A DNA stretch of 64,000 nt from Mycolicibacterium arenosum (GCF_024320865.1 NZ_JANDBD010000009.1:102607-166606), one strand, 5' to 3'. Numbered from the stretch's first letter, positions 16,392-25,037 are shown. A program made the numbers and translations. Notes: generated from the sequence alone by a model not told the origin.

Positions 16392-17164
16392 GTACCGGTC
16401 CGGAGAAGTCCGTCGCGGCGGTGCAGTCGGTGGACCGCGCGCTGACGGTGCTCGAGATCGTCGGCAAGCTGGGCACCGCCGGTGTCACCGAGATCGCCAC
16501 CGAGCTCGGCGTGCACAAGTCGACGGTGTCCCGATTGATCGCCGTACTCGAGTCGCGTGGCTTCGTCGAACAGCTGTCGGACCGCGGCAAGTACCGCCTC
16601 GGCTTCGCGATCGTGCGGCTCGCCGGATCCACCAGTGCGCAGATGGATCTCGCCAAGGAGAGCCAGGCCATCTGCGACCGACTGTCGCAGCAGAGCGGTG
16701 AGACGACGAACGTCGCGATCCTCGAAGAGAACCGGATCATCAACATCGTCGAGGCACACGGCCCGGCGGAGATCACGCTGCGCAGCTGGGTGGGCCAGAA
16801 CTGCCCCGCCCACGCCACGTCGAGCGGCAAGGCGCTGCTCGCCGACCTGCCACCCGACGCCGTACTGAAGCGGATGGGCGACCCGCTGCCGACGTTCACC
16901 GAGAACACCGTCGCCTCGGCATCCCAGCTCGCCGCCGAGCTCGCTCGAGTACGCGAGAACGGCTGGGCCAGCGTTAGTGAGGAACTCGAGGTCGGGCTCA
17001 ACGCCGTGGCCGCGCCGGTCCACGACAGCACCGGCAGAGTCATTGCCGCACTGAGCGTTTCCGGGCCCGCCTACCGTCTCCAACCGGCGCGCTACGAGGT
17101 CGTCGCGGAGATGACGATCGCCGCCGCGGCCGCGATCAGCCGCAGGCTCGGCCACACCGGCTGA
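16388..17164 (+). CDS. IclR family transcriptional regulator
   Basis: IclR-type regulator of 258 residues. Residues ~12-75 hold the winged helix (VQSVDRALTVLEIV, then TEIATELGVHKSTVSRLIAV). The remainder is the effector-binding GAF-like domain, with WVGQNCPAHATSSGKALLA and the terminal VAAPVHDSTGRVIAALSVSG. Start: GTG at 16388 overlaps the oxygenase stop (GTGA), so it is co-transcribed with the betaine genes. It is the best candidate for the protein that reads the paired 17-bp sites at 12726-12760 and 18619-18653. Its effector is presumably betaine or a demethylated product, which is inference. Confidence 0.9.
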   Translation: MSTGPEKSVAAVQSVDRALTVLEIVGKLGTAGVTEIATELGVHKSTVSRLIAVLESRGFVEQLSDRGKYRLGFAIVRLAGSTSAQMDLAKESQAICDRLSQQSGETTNVAILEENRIINIVEAHGPAEITLRSWVGQNCPAHATSSGKALLADLPPDAVLKRMGDPLPTFTENTVASASQLAAELARVRENGWASVSEELEVGLNAVAAPVHDSTGRVIAALSVSGPAYRLQPARYEVVAEMTIAAAAAISRRLGHTG

Positions 17165-17188
17165 GCTGGGCCGACGAAAGGCTGCACC

Positions 17189-18556
17189 GTGATCAGCGTC
17201 TTCGATCTCTTCAAAGTCGGTATCGGACCGTCGAGTTCGCACACCGTGGGTCCGATGCGCGCCGCGGCGGCGTTCGTCACCCGACTGACCGACGACGGCC
17301 TGCTCGAGGACACGCACACCGTGCGGGTGGAGTTGTTCGGCTCGCTCGGCGCCACCGGACGCGGCCACGGCACCGTCGACGCGGTGGTGCTCGGACTGCT
17401 CGGGGCCCAACCCGACACCGTCGACCCCGACACGGTGCCCGCGACGCTCGCCGAGGTCGCCGACAGCGGCAGGCTGACGCTCGGCGGTCGTCATCCGGTG
17501 CCCTTCTCCGCCGACGCCGACGTGGTGCTCCACATCGGAGTGACGCTTCCCCACCACTCGAACGGCATGCGCTTCCATGCGCTCGGCGCGAACGGCGCCA
17601 CGCTGCTCGAGCGCGAGTACTACTCCGTCGGAGGCGGATTCGTCCTCGACGAGGACGAGATCGGCACCGCTGGACCCGGCCACGCGGTTCCGGTGCCGTA
17701 CCCGTTCACCACCGCCACCGAGCTGCTGGCTCTCGCCGCGAGCACCGGGCTGTCGGTCAGCGAACTGGTGCTGGCCAACGAGCGCGCGCTGCACCCCGGC
17801 CGCGACGTGCAGGCGGACCTGATGACGATCTGGCAGGCGATGCAGCAGTGCGTGCGCCGGGGCATGGCGGGCACCGGCGTGCTACCCGGCGGGCTCCGGG
17901 TGCGTCGTCGGGCGGCGGCACTGCGGGCGAAGCTCGACGTCGAGTCCGACGACCGGGACCCGTTGGTCGCCATGGATTGGGTTGCACTGTACGCACTTTC
18001 GGTGAACGAGGAGAACGCCGCGGGCGGACGGGTGGTGACCGCTCCCACCAACGGCGCGGCGGGGATCGTGCCCGCCGTGCTGCACTACTGCCGGGACTTC
18101 GTGCCCGGCTTCGACGACGACGCCGTGGTTCGATTCCTACTCGCCGCCAGCGCGATCGGCGTGCTGTGCAAGACCAACGCCTCCATCTCCGGGGCGGAAG
18201 TCGGCTGCCAGGGCGAGGTCGGCTCGGCGTGCGCGATGGCCGCCGCAGGACTGGTGGAGTTGATGCGCGGCACGCCGGAGCAGGTGGAGAACGCCGCCGA
18301 GATCGGCATCGAGCACAACCTGGGCCTGACGTGCGACCCCGTCGGCGGCCTGGTGCAGATCCCGTGCATCGAGCGCAACGCCGTCGCGTCGGTGAAGGCC
18401 ATCACCGCGGCGCGGATCGCGCTGTGGGGTGACGGTAGTCACCACGTCGGACTGGACACCGCGATCAAGACCATGCGCGATACAGGCGCTGACATGGCCG
18501 AGAAGTACAAGGAGACGTCGCTGGGCGGACTGGCGCTCAACGTCGTCGAATGTTGA
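17189..18556 (+). CDS. sdaA: L-serine ammonia-lyase (iron-sulfur type)
   Basis: Single-chain L-serine dehydratase of 455 residues, the normal length. It converts L-serine to pyruvate and ammonia with an oxygen-sensitive [4Fe-4S] cluster. The N-terminal beta domain begins VFDLFKVGIGPSSSHTVGPM. The alpha domain contains the cluster cysteines in VLCKTNASISGAEVGCQGEV (about 326-345), LTCDPVGG (about 381) and QIPCIERN (about 392). Start: GTG at 17189 with GAAAGG upstream. Lying in the betaine cluster, it would drain serine formed from glycine and the released one-carbon units to pyruvate. The glycine-to-serine enzyme (GlyA) is not in the window. Confidence 0.93.
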   Translation: MISVFDLFKVGIGPSSSHTVGPMRAAAAFVTRLTDDGLLEDTHTVRVELFGSLGATGRGHGTVDAVVLGLLGAQPDTVDPDTVPATLAEVADSGRLTLGGRHPVPFSADADVVLHIGVTLPHHSNGMRFHALGANGATLLEREYYSVGGGFVLDEDEIGTAGPGHAVPVPYPFTTATELLALAASTGLSVSELVLANERALHPGRDVQADLMTIWQAMQQCVRRGMAGTGVLPGGLRVRRRAAALRAKLDVESDDRDPLVAMDWVALYALSVNEENAAGGRVVTAPTNGAAGIVPAVLHYCRDFVPGFDDDAVVRFLLAASAIGVLCKTNASISGAEVGCQGEVGSACAMAAAGLVELMRGTPEQVENAAEIGIEHNLGLTCDPVGGLVQIPCIERNAVASVKAITAARIALWGDGSHHVGLDTAIKTMRDTGADMAEKYKETSLGGLALNVVEC

Positions 18557-18618
18557 CCCGAGGCACGCTTCCTTGTTAGGGCTGTTGTGAACGTTTGGCG
18601 CGCACGCAGTGAAGAACT

Positions 18619-18653
18619 GTTGTCTAATACGCAACGAGTGTGCACTACGCAAC
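18619..18653 (+). promoter_or_regulatory. Tandem operator-like sites O3/O4 before the BCCT transporter
   Basis: Two 17-bp sites on an 18-bp period: GTTGTCTAATACGCAAC at 18619 and AGTGTGCACTACGCAAC at 18637. They match the pair at 12726-12760 in sequence core, spacing and orientation, which ties transporter and catabolic genes into one regulon. They lie 22-56 bases upstream of the transporter start. The rest of the 118-base gap after sdaA shows no clear terminator. Confidence 0.6.
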
Positions 18654-18674
18654 ACGACCCAAGGGATACCCGTC

Positions 18675-20417
18675 ATGTCACTCGACACCCCCACTGCGCC
18701 TGAATCCGCCGACCCCGGCGACGGTGCGGACACCGGACGACACCCGCTCGCCCCGATCACCGCCGTCGCACCCGCCGACGCCCACCCCGGTCGGGACTGG
18801 GTCGTCTTCGGCGTCACCGGCGTCATCTCGATCGCCTTCGTCGCATGGGGACTGCTGGACACCGAGAGCCTCTCCACGGTGTCCGCAGGCACGAAGGACG
18901 CCGCCATCAAGGGCCTCGGCTGGTTCTTCGTACTCGCCGCGAGCTTCTTCGTCATCTACGTGTTGTGGCTGGCGGCCAGCAAGTACGGGCGCATTCCACT
19001 CGGCGCCGACGACGAGCAGCCGGAGTTCCGCACGACGTCGTGGATCGCCATGATGTTCAGCGCGGGTATGGGCATCGGCCTGATGTTCTGGGGCGTCGCC
19101 GAACCGCTGACCCACTTCGTCACGCCGCCGCCGGGAACCACCCAGGCGCAGTCCGACGAGGCGTTCCAGACCGCGATGGCGACGACGATGTTCCACTGGG
19201 GCCTGCACCCGTGGGCCATCTACGCGGTGGTCGGCCTCGCGATCGGCTACGGCATGTACCGCAAGGGCCGCTCGGGTCTGCTGTCGGCGGCGTTCACGTC
19301 GCTCTTCGGTGACCGGGCCAACGGTCCGGCGGGCAAGGTGATCGACATCCTCGCCATCTTCGCGACGCTGTTCGGGTCCGCCGCGTCGCTGGGCCTCGGC
19401 GCCCTGCAGATCGGTGACGGCCTCGAGTTCAACGGCTGGGTCGGCACCGTCGGCACGCCGATCCTCGTCACGATCATCGCGGTGCTCACCGTCGCGTTCA
19501 TCGCCTCGGCCGTATCCGGTATCGCACGCGGGATTCAGTGGCTGTCCAACATCAACATGGTGCTGGCCCTGGCGCTCGCCCTGTTCGTCTTCGTCGCGGG
19601 CCCCACGCTGTTGATCCTCAACCTGATTCCGAGTGCGCTCGGTGACTACGTCCGCGAGTTCGTCGCGATGAGCGCGCGCACCGACGCCAACGGTGATGCG
19701 GCGCTTGCGGGTTGGCTGTCCGGGTGGACGATCTTCTACTGGGCGTGGTGGGTATCGTGGACGCCGTTCGTCGGCATGTTCATCGCCCGCATCAGTCGCG
19801 GGCGCACCATCCGGCAGTTCGTCACCGGCGTGCTGCTGGTACCCACGGTCGTCAGCCTGCTGTGGTTTGCGATCTTCGGCGGCGCGGGCATCGAGCGGCA
19901 ACGCACGGTCGGCGACATGGTGGACGCGGACGGTTCGGTGAACAGCACCGGCGCGCTGTTCCGGTTGCTCGACACCATGCCCATCGCCGGCGTGACCACC
20001 GTGCTCGTCATGGTGCTGGTGGCGATTTTCTTCGTGTCGGGCGCTGACGCGGCGTCGATCGTGATGGGGTCGCTGTCCGAGAAGGGTTCGCACGATCCAC
20101 GTCGCGCGACCGTGGTGTTCTGGGGTGCGCTCACCGGAGCGGTCGCCGCCATCATGCTGATCATCGGAGGCGGCGACGACACGGCGCTGACCGGACTGCA
20201 GAACCTGACGATCATCGCGGCGGTGCCGTTCGTGCTCGTGATGGTGCTGCTGTGCGTGGCGCTCTACAAGGACCTTCGGACCGACCGCATCGTCCAGGTC
20301 GACAGGCGCAGCACCCAACTCGTCGAAGAGGCGGTCGTCGAAGGCGCCTGCACCCACGGCGACGAATTCCACCTGGTGACGCGCATCCACGACCCGGACG
20401 AGCCGCGACAGTACTAG
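18675..20417 (+). CDS. BCCT family betaine/carnitine/choline transporter
   Basis: Secondary transporter of 580 residues with about 12 membrane segments after a ~50-residue disordered, acidic N-terminus. Family signatures: SAGMGIGLMFWGVAEPLTHF in the TM3 region, and in TM8 the aromatic FYWAWWVSWTPFVGMFIAR that forms the substrate-binding box. These carriers import betaine, choline or carnitine with Na+ or H+. Start: ATG at 18675, with AAGGGA upstream; an earlier in-frame TTG run crosses the operator DNA and is rejected. It follows sdaA but has its own operator pair. Osmotic activation through the C-terminus is known for some relatives; the tail here is short and acidic, so a catabolic uptake role is more likely. 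Confidence 0.92.
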   Translation: MSLDTPTAPESADPGDGADTGRHPLAPITAVAPADAHPGRDWVVFGVTGVISIAFVAWGLLDTESLSTVSAGTKDAAIKGLGWFFVLAASFFVIYVLWLAASKYGRIPLGADDEQPEFRTTSWIAMMFSAGMGIGLMFWGVAEPLTHFVTPPPGTTQAQSDEAFQTAMATTMFHWGLHPWAIYAVVGLAIGYGMYRKGRSGLLSAAFTSLFGDRANGPAGKVIDILAIFATLFGSAASLGLGALQIGDGLEFNGWVGTVGTPILVTIIAVLTVAFIASAVSGIARGIQWLSNINMVLALALALFVFVAGPTLLILNLIPSALGDYVREFVAMSARTDANGDAALAGWLSGWTIFYWAWWVSWTPFVGMFIARISRGRTIRQFVTGVLLVPTVVSLLWFAIFGGAGIERQRTVGDMVDADGSVNSTGALFRLLDTMPIAGVTTVLVMVLVAIFFVSGADAASIVMGSLSEKGSHDPRRATVVFWGALTGAVAAIMLIIGGGDDTALTGLQNLTIIAAVPFVLVMVLLCVALYKDLRTDRIVQVDRRSTQLVEEAVVEGACTHGDEFHLVTRIHDPDEPRQY

Positions 20418-20433
20418 CTACTCCTTGGAGTAG
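20418..20433. terminator. Short hairpin between convergent genes, possible terminator
   Basis: Inverted repeat CTACTC-CTTG-GAGTAG (6-bp stem, 4-base loop) directly after the transporter stop and inside the last codons of the opposing PPOX gene. It has no T-tract on either side, so it is at best a weak bidirectional terminator. Confidence 0.25.
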
Positions 20434-20837
20434 TCGGTGCTGAGCCACTTCTCGGGTCGCATCCGCACCAGGACGGACTCCGAGGCGGGGTTGGCGTCGG
20501 TGAACGCGTTGCCCGCATCCTCGCCGAGGTAGCGCACGGCGATCGCGCGCACCGTCGCGTCGTCGGCCTGCTCGATCGCGGTGACGGGGCCCTCGGCGGT
20601 GACGTAGCGGTACGGGAACGTCTCGTCCTGCACGGTCAGGGAGAAGCGCCGCGCCGCGGTGATGAAACGCTCCTTCACCGACCCGGTGAGGGTCGAGAGC
20701 AGGACGTCCCCGCCGGGTTCGTAGGAGTACCACACCGGCACCGACAGGGGTGCGCGGTCGGGCCGTTCGACGGCGATGACGGCGACGTGCAACTCCGCGA
20801 GATAGGCCTCGCGCTCGGAACTGGTCATCTTCGGCAT
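20418..20837 (-). CDS. Pyridoxamine 5'-phosphate oxidase-like (PPOX) flavin-binding protein
   Basis: Split-barrel protein of 139 residues. The strand pattern LAELHVAVIAVERPDRAPLS, PVWYSYEPGGDVLLST and FSLTVQDETFPYRYVTAEG is that of PPOX-type proteins that bind FMN or F420. Mycobacteria have many members, some F420H2-dependent reductases, others of unknown role; the substrate here cannot be assigned. It is the last gene of a minus-strand group with the broken alpha/beta hydrolase (40 bases upstream) and a metallophosphoesterase. Its stop abuts the convergent BCCT gene directly, with no spacer. Confidence 0.75.
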   Translation of the reverse strand: MPKMTSSEREAYLAELHVAVIAVERPDRAPLSVPVWYSYEPGGDVLLSTLTGSVKERFITAARRFSLTVQDETFPYRYVTAEGPVTAIEQADDATVRAIAVRYLGEDAGNAFTDANPASESVLVRMRPEKWLSTDYSKE

Positions 20838-20877
20838 GACTGGACCAACCGCGTGATGCGCGTCTCGATTCCCGGCG

Positions 20878-21642
20878 TCAGTCCGCGGCGTCCAGGTACG
20901 CGTCGGCCCACGCGCCGATGATGCGGCCGGCCCGGTGCGCCTGACCGGGCCCGGTGAGCAGGTGCTGCGAGCCCTCCAGCGACACGAAGCTGCGCGGGTG
21001 CCGTGCCGTGCGGAAGATCTCGCTGGCGTTCGAGATGCCGACGGTGTTGTCGGTCGGCGAGTGCAGGATGAGCAGCGGCAGCCGCAGGGCCTTGATCTTG
21101 TCGTGCAGACGCGCGGCGCGGACGTCCTCGACGAAGTGCCGCTTGAGCGTCAGCGTGCGGCCGCCGACCATCCACTGCGCGCTGCCTTCGGCCAGCGCCT
21201 GATCGACGACGGCGTCGTACTGCTTCTCGGCGTGCGACGGGTCGATCGGCGCGGCCACCGTCACGACCGCCTTCACCCCTGGGGCCCGCCGGGCCGCCGC
21301 CAGCACCGCGGCGCCTCCGAACGAATGCCCGATCAGGATGTCGGGCGACATGCCCTCCGCCGCCATGAACTCGCACGCCCGCACGACGTCGTCGACCTTG
21401 TGGGTGAACGAGCCGTCGCCCCAATCCCCTTCGGAGTCACCGAGACCGAGCGCGTCGAAGCGCAGCATGCCGATGCCGTCCGACGCCAGCTGCTTGCAGA
21501 TCCGCGAGGCGGCGGGTCAGTCCTTGCCGAGGGTGAAGCCGTGGGAGAACACCCCCCAGCCGCGCACCTCACCCGCGGGGCGTTCGATCACGCCGGCCAG
21601 CAGGGGTCCGGTGGTGCTCGGGAATCCAACGCGTTCGGCCAT
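20878..21642 (-). pseudogene. Alpha/beta hydrolase interrupted by in-frame TGA at codon 42
   Basis: From an ATG at 21642 the frame reads as a normal alpha/beta hydrolase (VFSHGFTLGKD), meets TGA at 21517-21519, then continues without a shift as PAASRICKQLASDGIGMLRF to the true stop at 20878. The rest has LIGHSFGGAAV (nucleophile Ser), HSPTDNTVG (acid Asp region) and LEGSQHLL (catalytic His). Homologues I remember have Ser at the interrupted position (KDSPAASRI), so a TCA-to-TGA change is the simplest cause. Other possibilities are a sequencing error, readthrough or selenocysteine; no convincing SECIS hairpin was seen. An internal ATG at 21468 could still give a fragment lacking the first strands. 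It lies in an operon with PPOX and metallophosphoesterase genes. Confidence 0.8.
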
Positions 21643-21671
21643 GGAGGAGGTGTATCACTTTCTGCTCCCGG

Positions 21672-22832
21672 TTACTCACCCTGCAGCGTGAGGACGCTGA
21701 TGTCGGGCGGCGCGCCGACCCGCAGCGGCGGGCCCCAGAACCCGGCGCCGCGGGTCACGTACAACTGCGTGTCGTCGAACGTCGACAGCCCCGCGAGTGA
21801 CGGTTGGACCAGTCGCACCGCGTAGTGGAACGGCCACGTCTGGCCACCGTGCGTGTGCCCCGACAGCTGAAGGTCGACACCGCGTGCAGCGGCCTCGTCG
21901 ACCAGCACGGGCTGGTGTGCCAGCAGCACGGTCGGGCGCGCGGGATCCGCCGCGGCGAGGGCACGGTCGAAGTCCGGTGGTTCGTCGAACCGGGCACCGC
22001 CGATGTCGTTGACTCCGGCGAGATCGAAGGCCGCATCGCCGCGGCGGATCACCGTGCTCTCGTTCTGCAGCGACCGCACACCCAGCCGGTCGAGTTCCCG
22101 AATCCACGACGGCGGGTCGTTGACGAAGTACTCGTGGTTCCCGGTGACGAAGAAGGCGCCGTCACGGGACACCAGATCGCGCAACGGTTCCGCGGCGTAG
22201 CCCAACTCGTCGACCGAGCCGTCCACCAGGTCGCCGACGATCGCCACCAGGTCGGGCTCGGTCTCGTTGATCATCCGCACGATCCGCTCGGTGTGCGCAC
22301 GGCCCAGCAGTGCGCCGAGGTGGATGTCGGACACCACCGCGATCCGGTAACCGTCGAACCCGGCGCCCAGACGTCGAAGCGTCACCGGCACCCGCAGTAC
22401 GTCCGGCGCCGACAGCGCGGTGTGCACGCCGAAGCCCGTGACGCCCAACGCCGTAGCGCCCGCCGCCGCGGCGCTCGCACGCGCGAGGAACAGCCGGCGG
22501 TTGACCACGGGAGCCTCCTGGGCGGGCGGCTCGCGACGGACCCAGCGCCGCAGCGCCAGCCGGACCGGTTCCAGCACCAGCAGCGCGAGCACCAGGTACA
22601 CGACGGCGCCGAACCAGACGTAGCCGAGCCACGCCAGCCACCGGGGCTCGGGGGTGTCGAGAGCTCTCGGCAGTATCAGCGTCGCCACCAGGAGCACCCC
22701 GAGGCCGACCACCACTCCGGTGAGCGCCCACCTGGCGCGCCCCGGCCGCGTGGTGTCGCGCGCCACCCGCTTCCAGACGTACAGGTGCATCAGCGTGAGG
22801 ACGGAGCTGAGAATGACGAAGAACATGCTCAC
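21672..22832 (-). CDS. Membrane-anchored metallophosphoesterase (second paralogue)
   Basis: A 386-residue protein. The N-terminal ~150 residues hold about four hydrophobic segments, then comes a calcineurin-like domain with SDIHLGALLGR, GDLVDGS, GNHEYF and GHTHGGQTWPF. It is a paralogue of the protein at 445-1626; both end with a GFWGPP motif and a short hydrophobic strand. Here the catalytic domain is preceded by RRLFLARASAAAAG, a twin-arginine-like segment that probably acts as an internal membrane anchor. It is the first gene of the minus-strand unit containing the broken hydrolase and the PPOX gene. The substrate is unknown; relatives hydrolyse UDP-diacylglucosamine or cyclic nucleotides. 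Confidence 0.87.
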   Translation of the reverse strand: MSMFFVILSSVLTLMHLYVWKRVARDTTRPGRARWALTGVVVGLGVLLVATLILPRALDTPEPRWLAWLGYVWFGAVVYLVLALLVLEPVRLALRRWVRREPPAQEAPVVNRRLFLARASAAAAGATALGVTGFGVHTALSAPDVLRVPVTLRRLGAGFDGYRIAVVSDIHLGALLGRAHTERIVRMINETEPDLVAIVGDLVDGSVDELGYAAEPLRDLVSRDGAFFVTGNHEYFVNDPPSWIRELDRLGVRSLQNESTVIRRGDAAFDLAGVNDIGGARFDEPPDFDRALAAADPARPTVLLAHQPVLVDEAAARGVDLQLSGHTHGGQTWPFHYAVRLVQPSLAGLSTFDDTQLYVTRGAGFWGPPLRVGAPPDISVLTLQGE

Positions 22833-22872
22833 CCGAGCCTACTGGCCGGATTCTTTCCCTAGGCTCGCTCGC

Positions 22873-23295
22873 ATGGCCGACCTGACACCCGACGTCGTCG
22901 AATTCCTCTCCACCGGAACCCGCACCGGAATGCTGGGCTACCTCGCACGCGACGGCCGACCACTGGTCGCGCCGGTGTGGTTCATCGTCGACGACGGGCA
23001 CCTGGTCTTCAACACCGGGAAGGACACCGCGAAAGGCCGCGCGCTACAACGTGATCCACGCGTCGTGCTCACGGTCGACGATCCGCATCCGCCGTTCTCG
23101 TTCGTCCAGGTGCAGGGCGTCGTGGAGCTGAGCGAGGACCCGGCCGCACTGATCGACACCGCGACGCGCATCGCAAGCCGCTACGTGGGCGCCGAGCAGG
23201 CCGCGGACTACGGGCGGCGCAATGGCGTACCAGGCGAGCTGATCGTGCGGGTGGCACCGACCAAGATCGTCAAGGCGTTCAACGTCGCCGACTGA
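22873..23295 (+). CDS. PPOX class F420-dependent enzyme-like protein
   Basis: Split-barrel protein of 140 residues. Typical PPOX/F420 features: an N-terminal helix, then TGMLGYLARDGRPLVAPVWF, HLVFNTGKDTAKGRALQRDP and VVLTVDDPHPPFSFVQVQG. The lysine/arginine-rich segment after FNTG contacts the cofactor phosphate in known relatives. It resembles the mycobacterial F420H2-dependent biliverdin or quinone reductase group; the substrate is unassigned. Start: ATG at 22873, 40 bases from the divergent metallophosphoesterase start. It is a single-gene unit, convergent with the secreted esterase whose stop is 6 bases away. Confidence 0.82.
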   Translation: MADLTPDVVEFLSTGTRTGMLGYLARDGRPLVAPVWFIVDDGHLVFNTGKDTAKGRALQRDPRVVLTVDDPHPPFSFVQVQGVVELSEDPAALIDTATRIASRYVGAEQAADYGRRNGVPGELIVRVAPTKIVKAFNVAD

Positions 23296-23301
23296 CGCCG
23301 C

Positions 23302-24204
23302 TCAGCCGTGGGTGGCGGCGAGCGACACCGACGGATCCTGCGCAGGACCGGGCAGCGGGCCCTGAAGGGTCGGATCCAGCGGAGTGGCGTCCTGCAGCGG
23401 GGCCGAGCTCACGACCGCCCGGTAGAGCGGTGCACCCCACGCGTGGGCACCCGTGGTGGCGGGCGCGTACGACGTGTGGATCGCGATACCCGCGGCGTTG
23501 GTGGTGGCGTCGTCGCCGGCGGTGTCGGGGTCGTAGTCGCAGACCGGGTCGCCGACGTCGCAGACGCTGATGGTGCGCGAGCCGATCGAGACCGGCAGCG
23601 GATCGGTCGGGGCGGAGGCTAGGAACGAGTGCTCCTGTGCGACGCCCTTACCGGGTCCGGGCACGACGGCCGCGGAGCCCAGGTTGACGGTGGTGTCGCC
23701 GGGCAGCCGGTCGCCGTCGGCGATCAGCAGCGCGGCGGCGACGTTGGGGTTGTCGGCGAGGTCGTGCAGATTGCGGTGGATGGCCATGGCGCCCTGCGAG
23801 TAGCCGGCCAGCACCACCTTGGTGGCGGGGCAGCGCTCGGTGAAGGCCGCGAACTGGTCGGCGGTGGCCTCCTCGCCGGCTTCCACGCTGTCCATGAAGC
23901 CCATCCAGCCGCCCAGCCCACCGTCGACCGGCACCGGGACGGCCGGGTACTGCACGGCCTCGGCGGTGATGGTCTTGCCCTGGCTCGCCAACGCGGTGCT
24001 CAGCTGCTGGTAGGACTCGAAGACCACCGGGCCCATTCCGCCGTTGGCCTGCAGGCCCGCGGCATCCCGCTGGCCCGAGCCCGCGGCACCGATCCAGTGG
24101 TAATCGCCACAGCCGGGAACGGCGGCGGCGGTGCCGGTGCCGGTGACCAGCCCGGCGAGACCCAATCCGGTGGCCAACACGGCCAGCGCAACACGACGAG
24201 ACAT
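23302..24204 (-). CDS. Secreted cutinase-like / alpha-beta hydrolase
   Basis: Secreted protein of 300 residues. Start: ATG at 24204 (GGAGGG seven bases ahead) is preferred to a TTG at 24210. A signal peptide with basic MSRR and a hydrophobic core ends near GTAAAVPGC. The mature region has a strand leading to WIGAAGSGQRD, the nucleophile elbow VVLAGYSQGAMAI, DVGDPVCDYDPD with the acid residue, and a late IHTSYAP with the likely catalytic His. It belongs to the broad cutinase/PE-PPE-hydrolase group and is larger than the two classical cutinases in this window. Substrate unknown, probably long-chain esters outside the cell. It is monocistronic. Confidence 0.85.
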   Translation of the reverse strand: MSRRVALAVLATGLGLAGLVTGTGTAAAVPGCGDYHWIGAAGSGQRDAAGLQANGGMGPVVFESYQQLSTALASQGKTITAEAVQYPAVPVPVDGGLGGWMGFMDSVEAGEEATADQFAAFTERCPATKVVLAGYSQGAMAIHRNLHDLADNPNVAAALLIADGDRLPGDTTVNLGSAAVVPGPGKGVAQEHSFLASAPTDPLPVSIGSRTISVCDVGDPVCDYDPDTAGDDATTNAAGIAIHTSYAPATTGAHAWGAPLYRAVVSSAPLQDATPLDPTLQGPLPGPAQDPSVSLAATHG

Positions 24205-24283
24205 GAACAAACCCTCCGACCCTGACTTCTGACGGGTACTTCGTTCGACGGGCGGCCGGGTGTTACAGAAGTGACCTAACTCA

Positions 24284-24997
24284 TCACTGCCAGGCGAAGA
24301 CCGGTTGTTCCAGCTCGTCGACCGGATCGCCGCGCCCCTCCAGGCCGAGCCATCGCAGCTGCAGCAGCACTGCGCCGGTCGGGGCGTGGATCAGGTCGTT
24401 GCCCAGCGGAATCTGCACCACCGGTCGCGGGCTCTCGGGAATCTCGATGAAGCGCGGGGAGTCGTCGCGCTGCAGCTGGTGCAGGCCGACCCGGTAGACG
24501 GCGACGACCTCGTCGGGCGAGGGCCGCAGGTCCAGCCTGCCGCCGCCCCAGATGACCACCGGGGTGATGACGTAGCCCGAGCGCGTCGGGTAGTCGTCGA
24601 GCAGGCCCAGGACGGACGTCTCCGGCAACCGCACGCCCACCTCCTCTTCGGTCTCCCGCAGGGCGGCGTCGACGACCGTCTCCCCCGCATCGAGCCGACC
24701 GCCGGGCAGGGCCCACTGCGCGGCGTGCGACGACAACCGCGAGGTCCGACGGCACAGCAGGAAGGCGGCGCCACCCGAGACGTCGATCATCCGGCCGTCG
24801 AGGCCGGGTTCCATCGGCCGGCCGTCGATCCAGTCGTCGACGGGGGCGGGATCCACCCGGTCCTCGCCGACGTCGGAGTCGGCGAGCACCACGGCCACGG
24901 CTGCGTGCCGCTTGGTGTCGTCGGTCACGGTCCGACGCGAGTGCGCGATCAGATTGGTGTGAATCCGGTCGCGCAGCGCGTCGTCGTAGGCGATCAC
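24284..24997 (-). CDS. Nudix hydrolase
   Basis: Nudix-fold protein of 237 residues with an intact box GGRLDAGETVVDAALRETEE followed by EVG, matching GX5EX7REUXEEXGU. An N-terminal extension of ~70 residues precedes WALPGGRL. The general form is that of CoA pyrophosphatases, but the CoA-specific motif upstream of the box is not obvious, so the nucleoside-diphosphate substrate is unassigned. It starts with GTG at 24997, only 40 bases from the divergent HelD-type helicase start, so the two may share a promoter region. Confidence 0.88.
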   Translation of the reverse strand: MIAYDDALRDRIHTNLIAHSRRTVTDDTKRHAAVAVVLADSDVGEDRVDPAPVDDWIDGRPMEPGLDGRMIDVSGGAAFLLCRRTSRLSSHAAQWALPGGRLDAGETVVDAALRETEEEVGVRLPETSVLGLLDDYPTRSGYVITPVVIWGGGRLDLRPSPDEVVAVYRVGLHQLQRDDSPRFIEIPESPRPVVQIPLGNDLIHAPTGAVLLQLRWLGLEGRGDPVDELEQPVFAWQ

Positions 24998-25037
24998 CGT
25001 TCGAATGTAGACGCGGCGCCTGGGACCATCGGAGGCG

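Noticed and set aside
21517..21519. TGA as a selenocysteine codon
   Set aside because: Homologues appear to have Ser here and no clear SECIS hairpin follows, so a nonsense mutation or base error is preferred; kept only as a checkable alternative.
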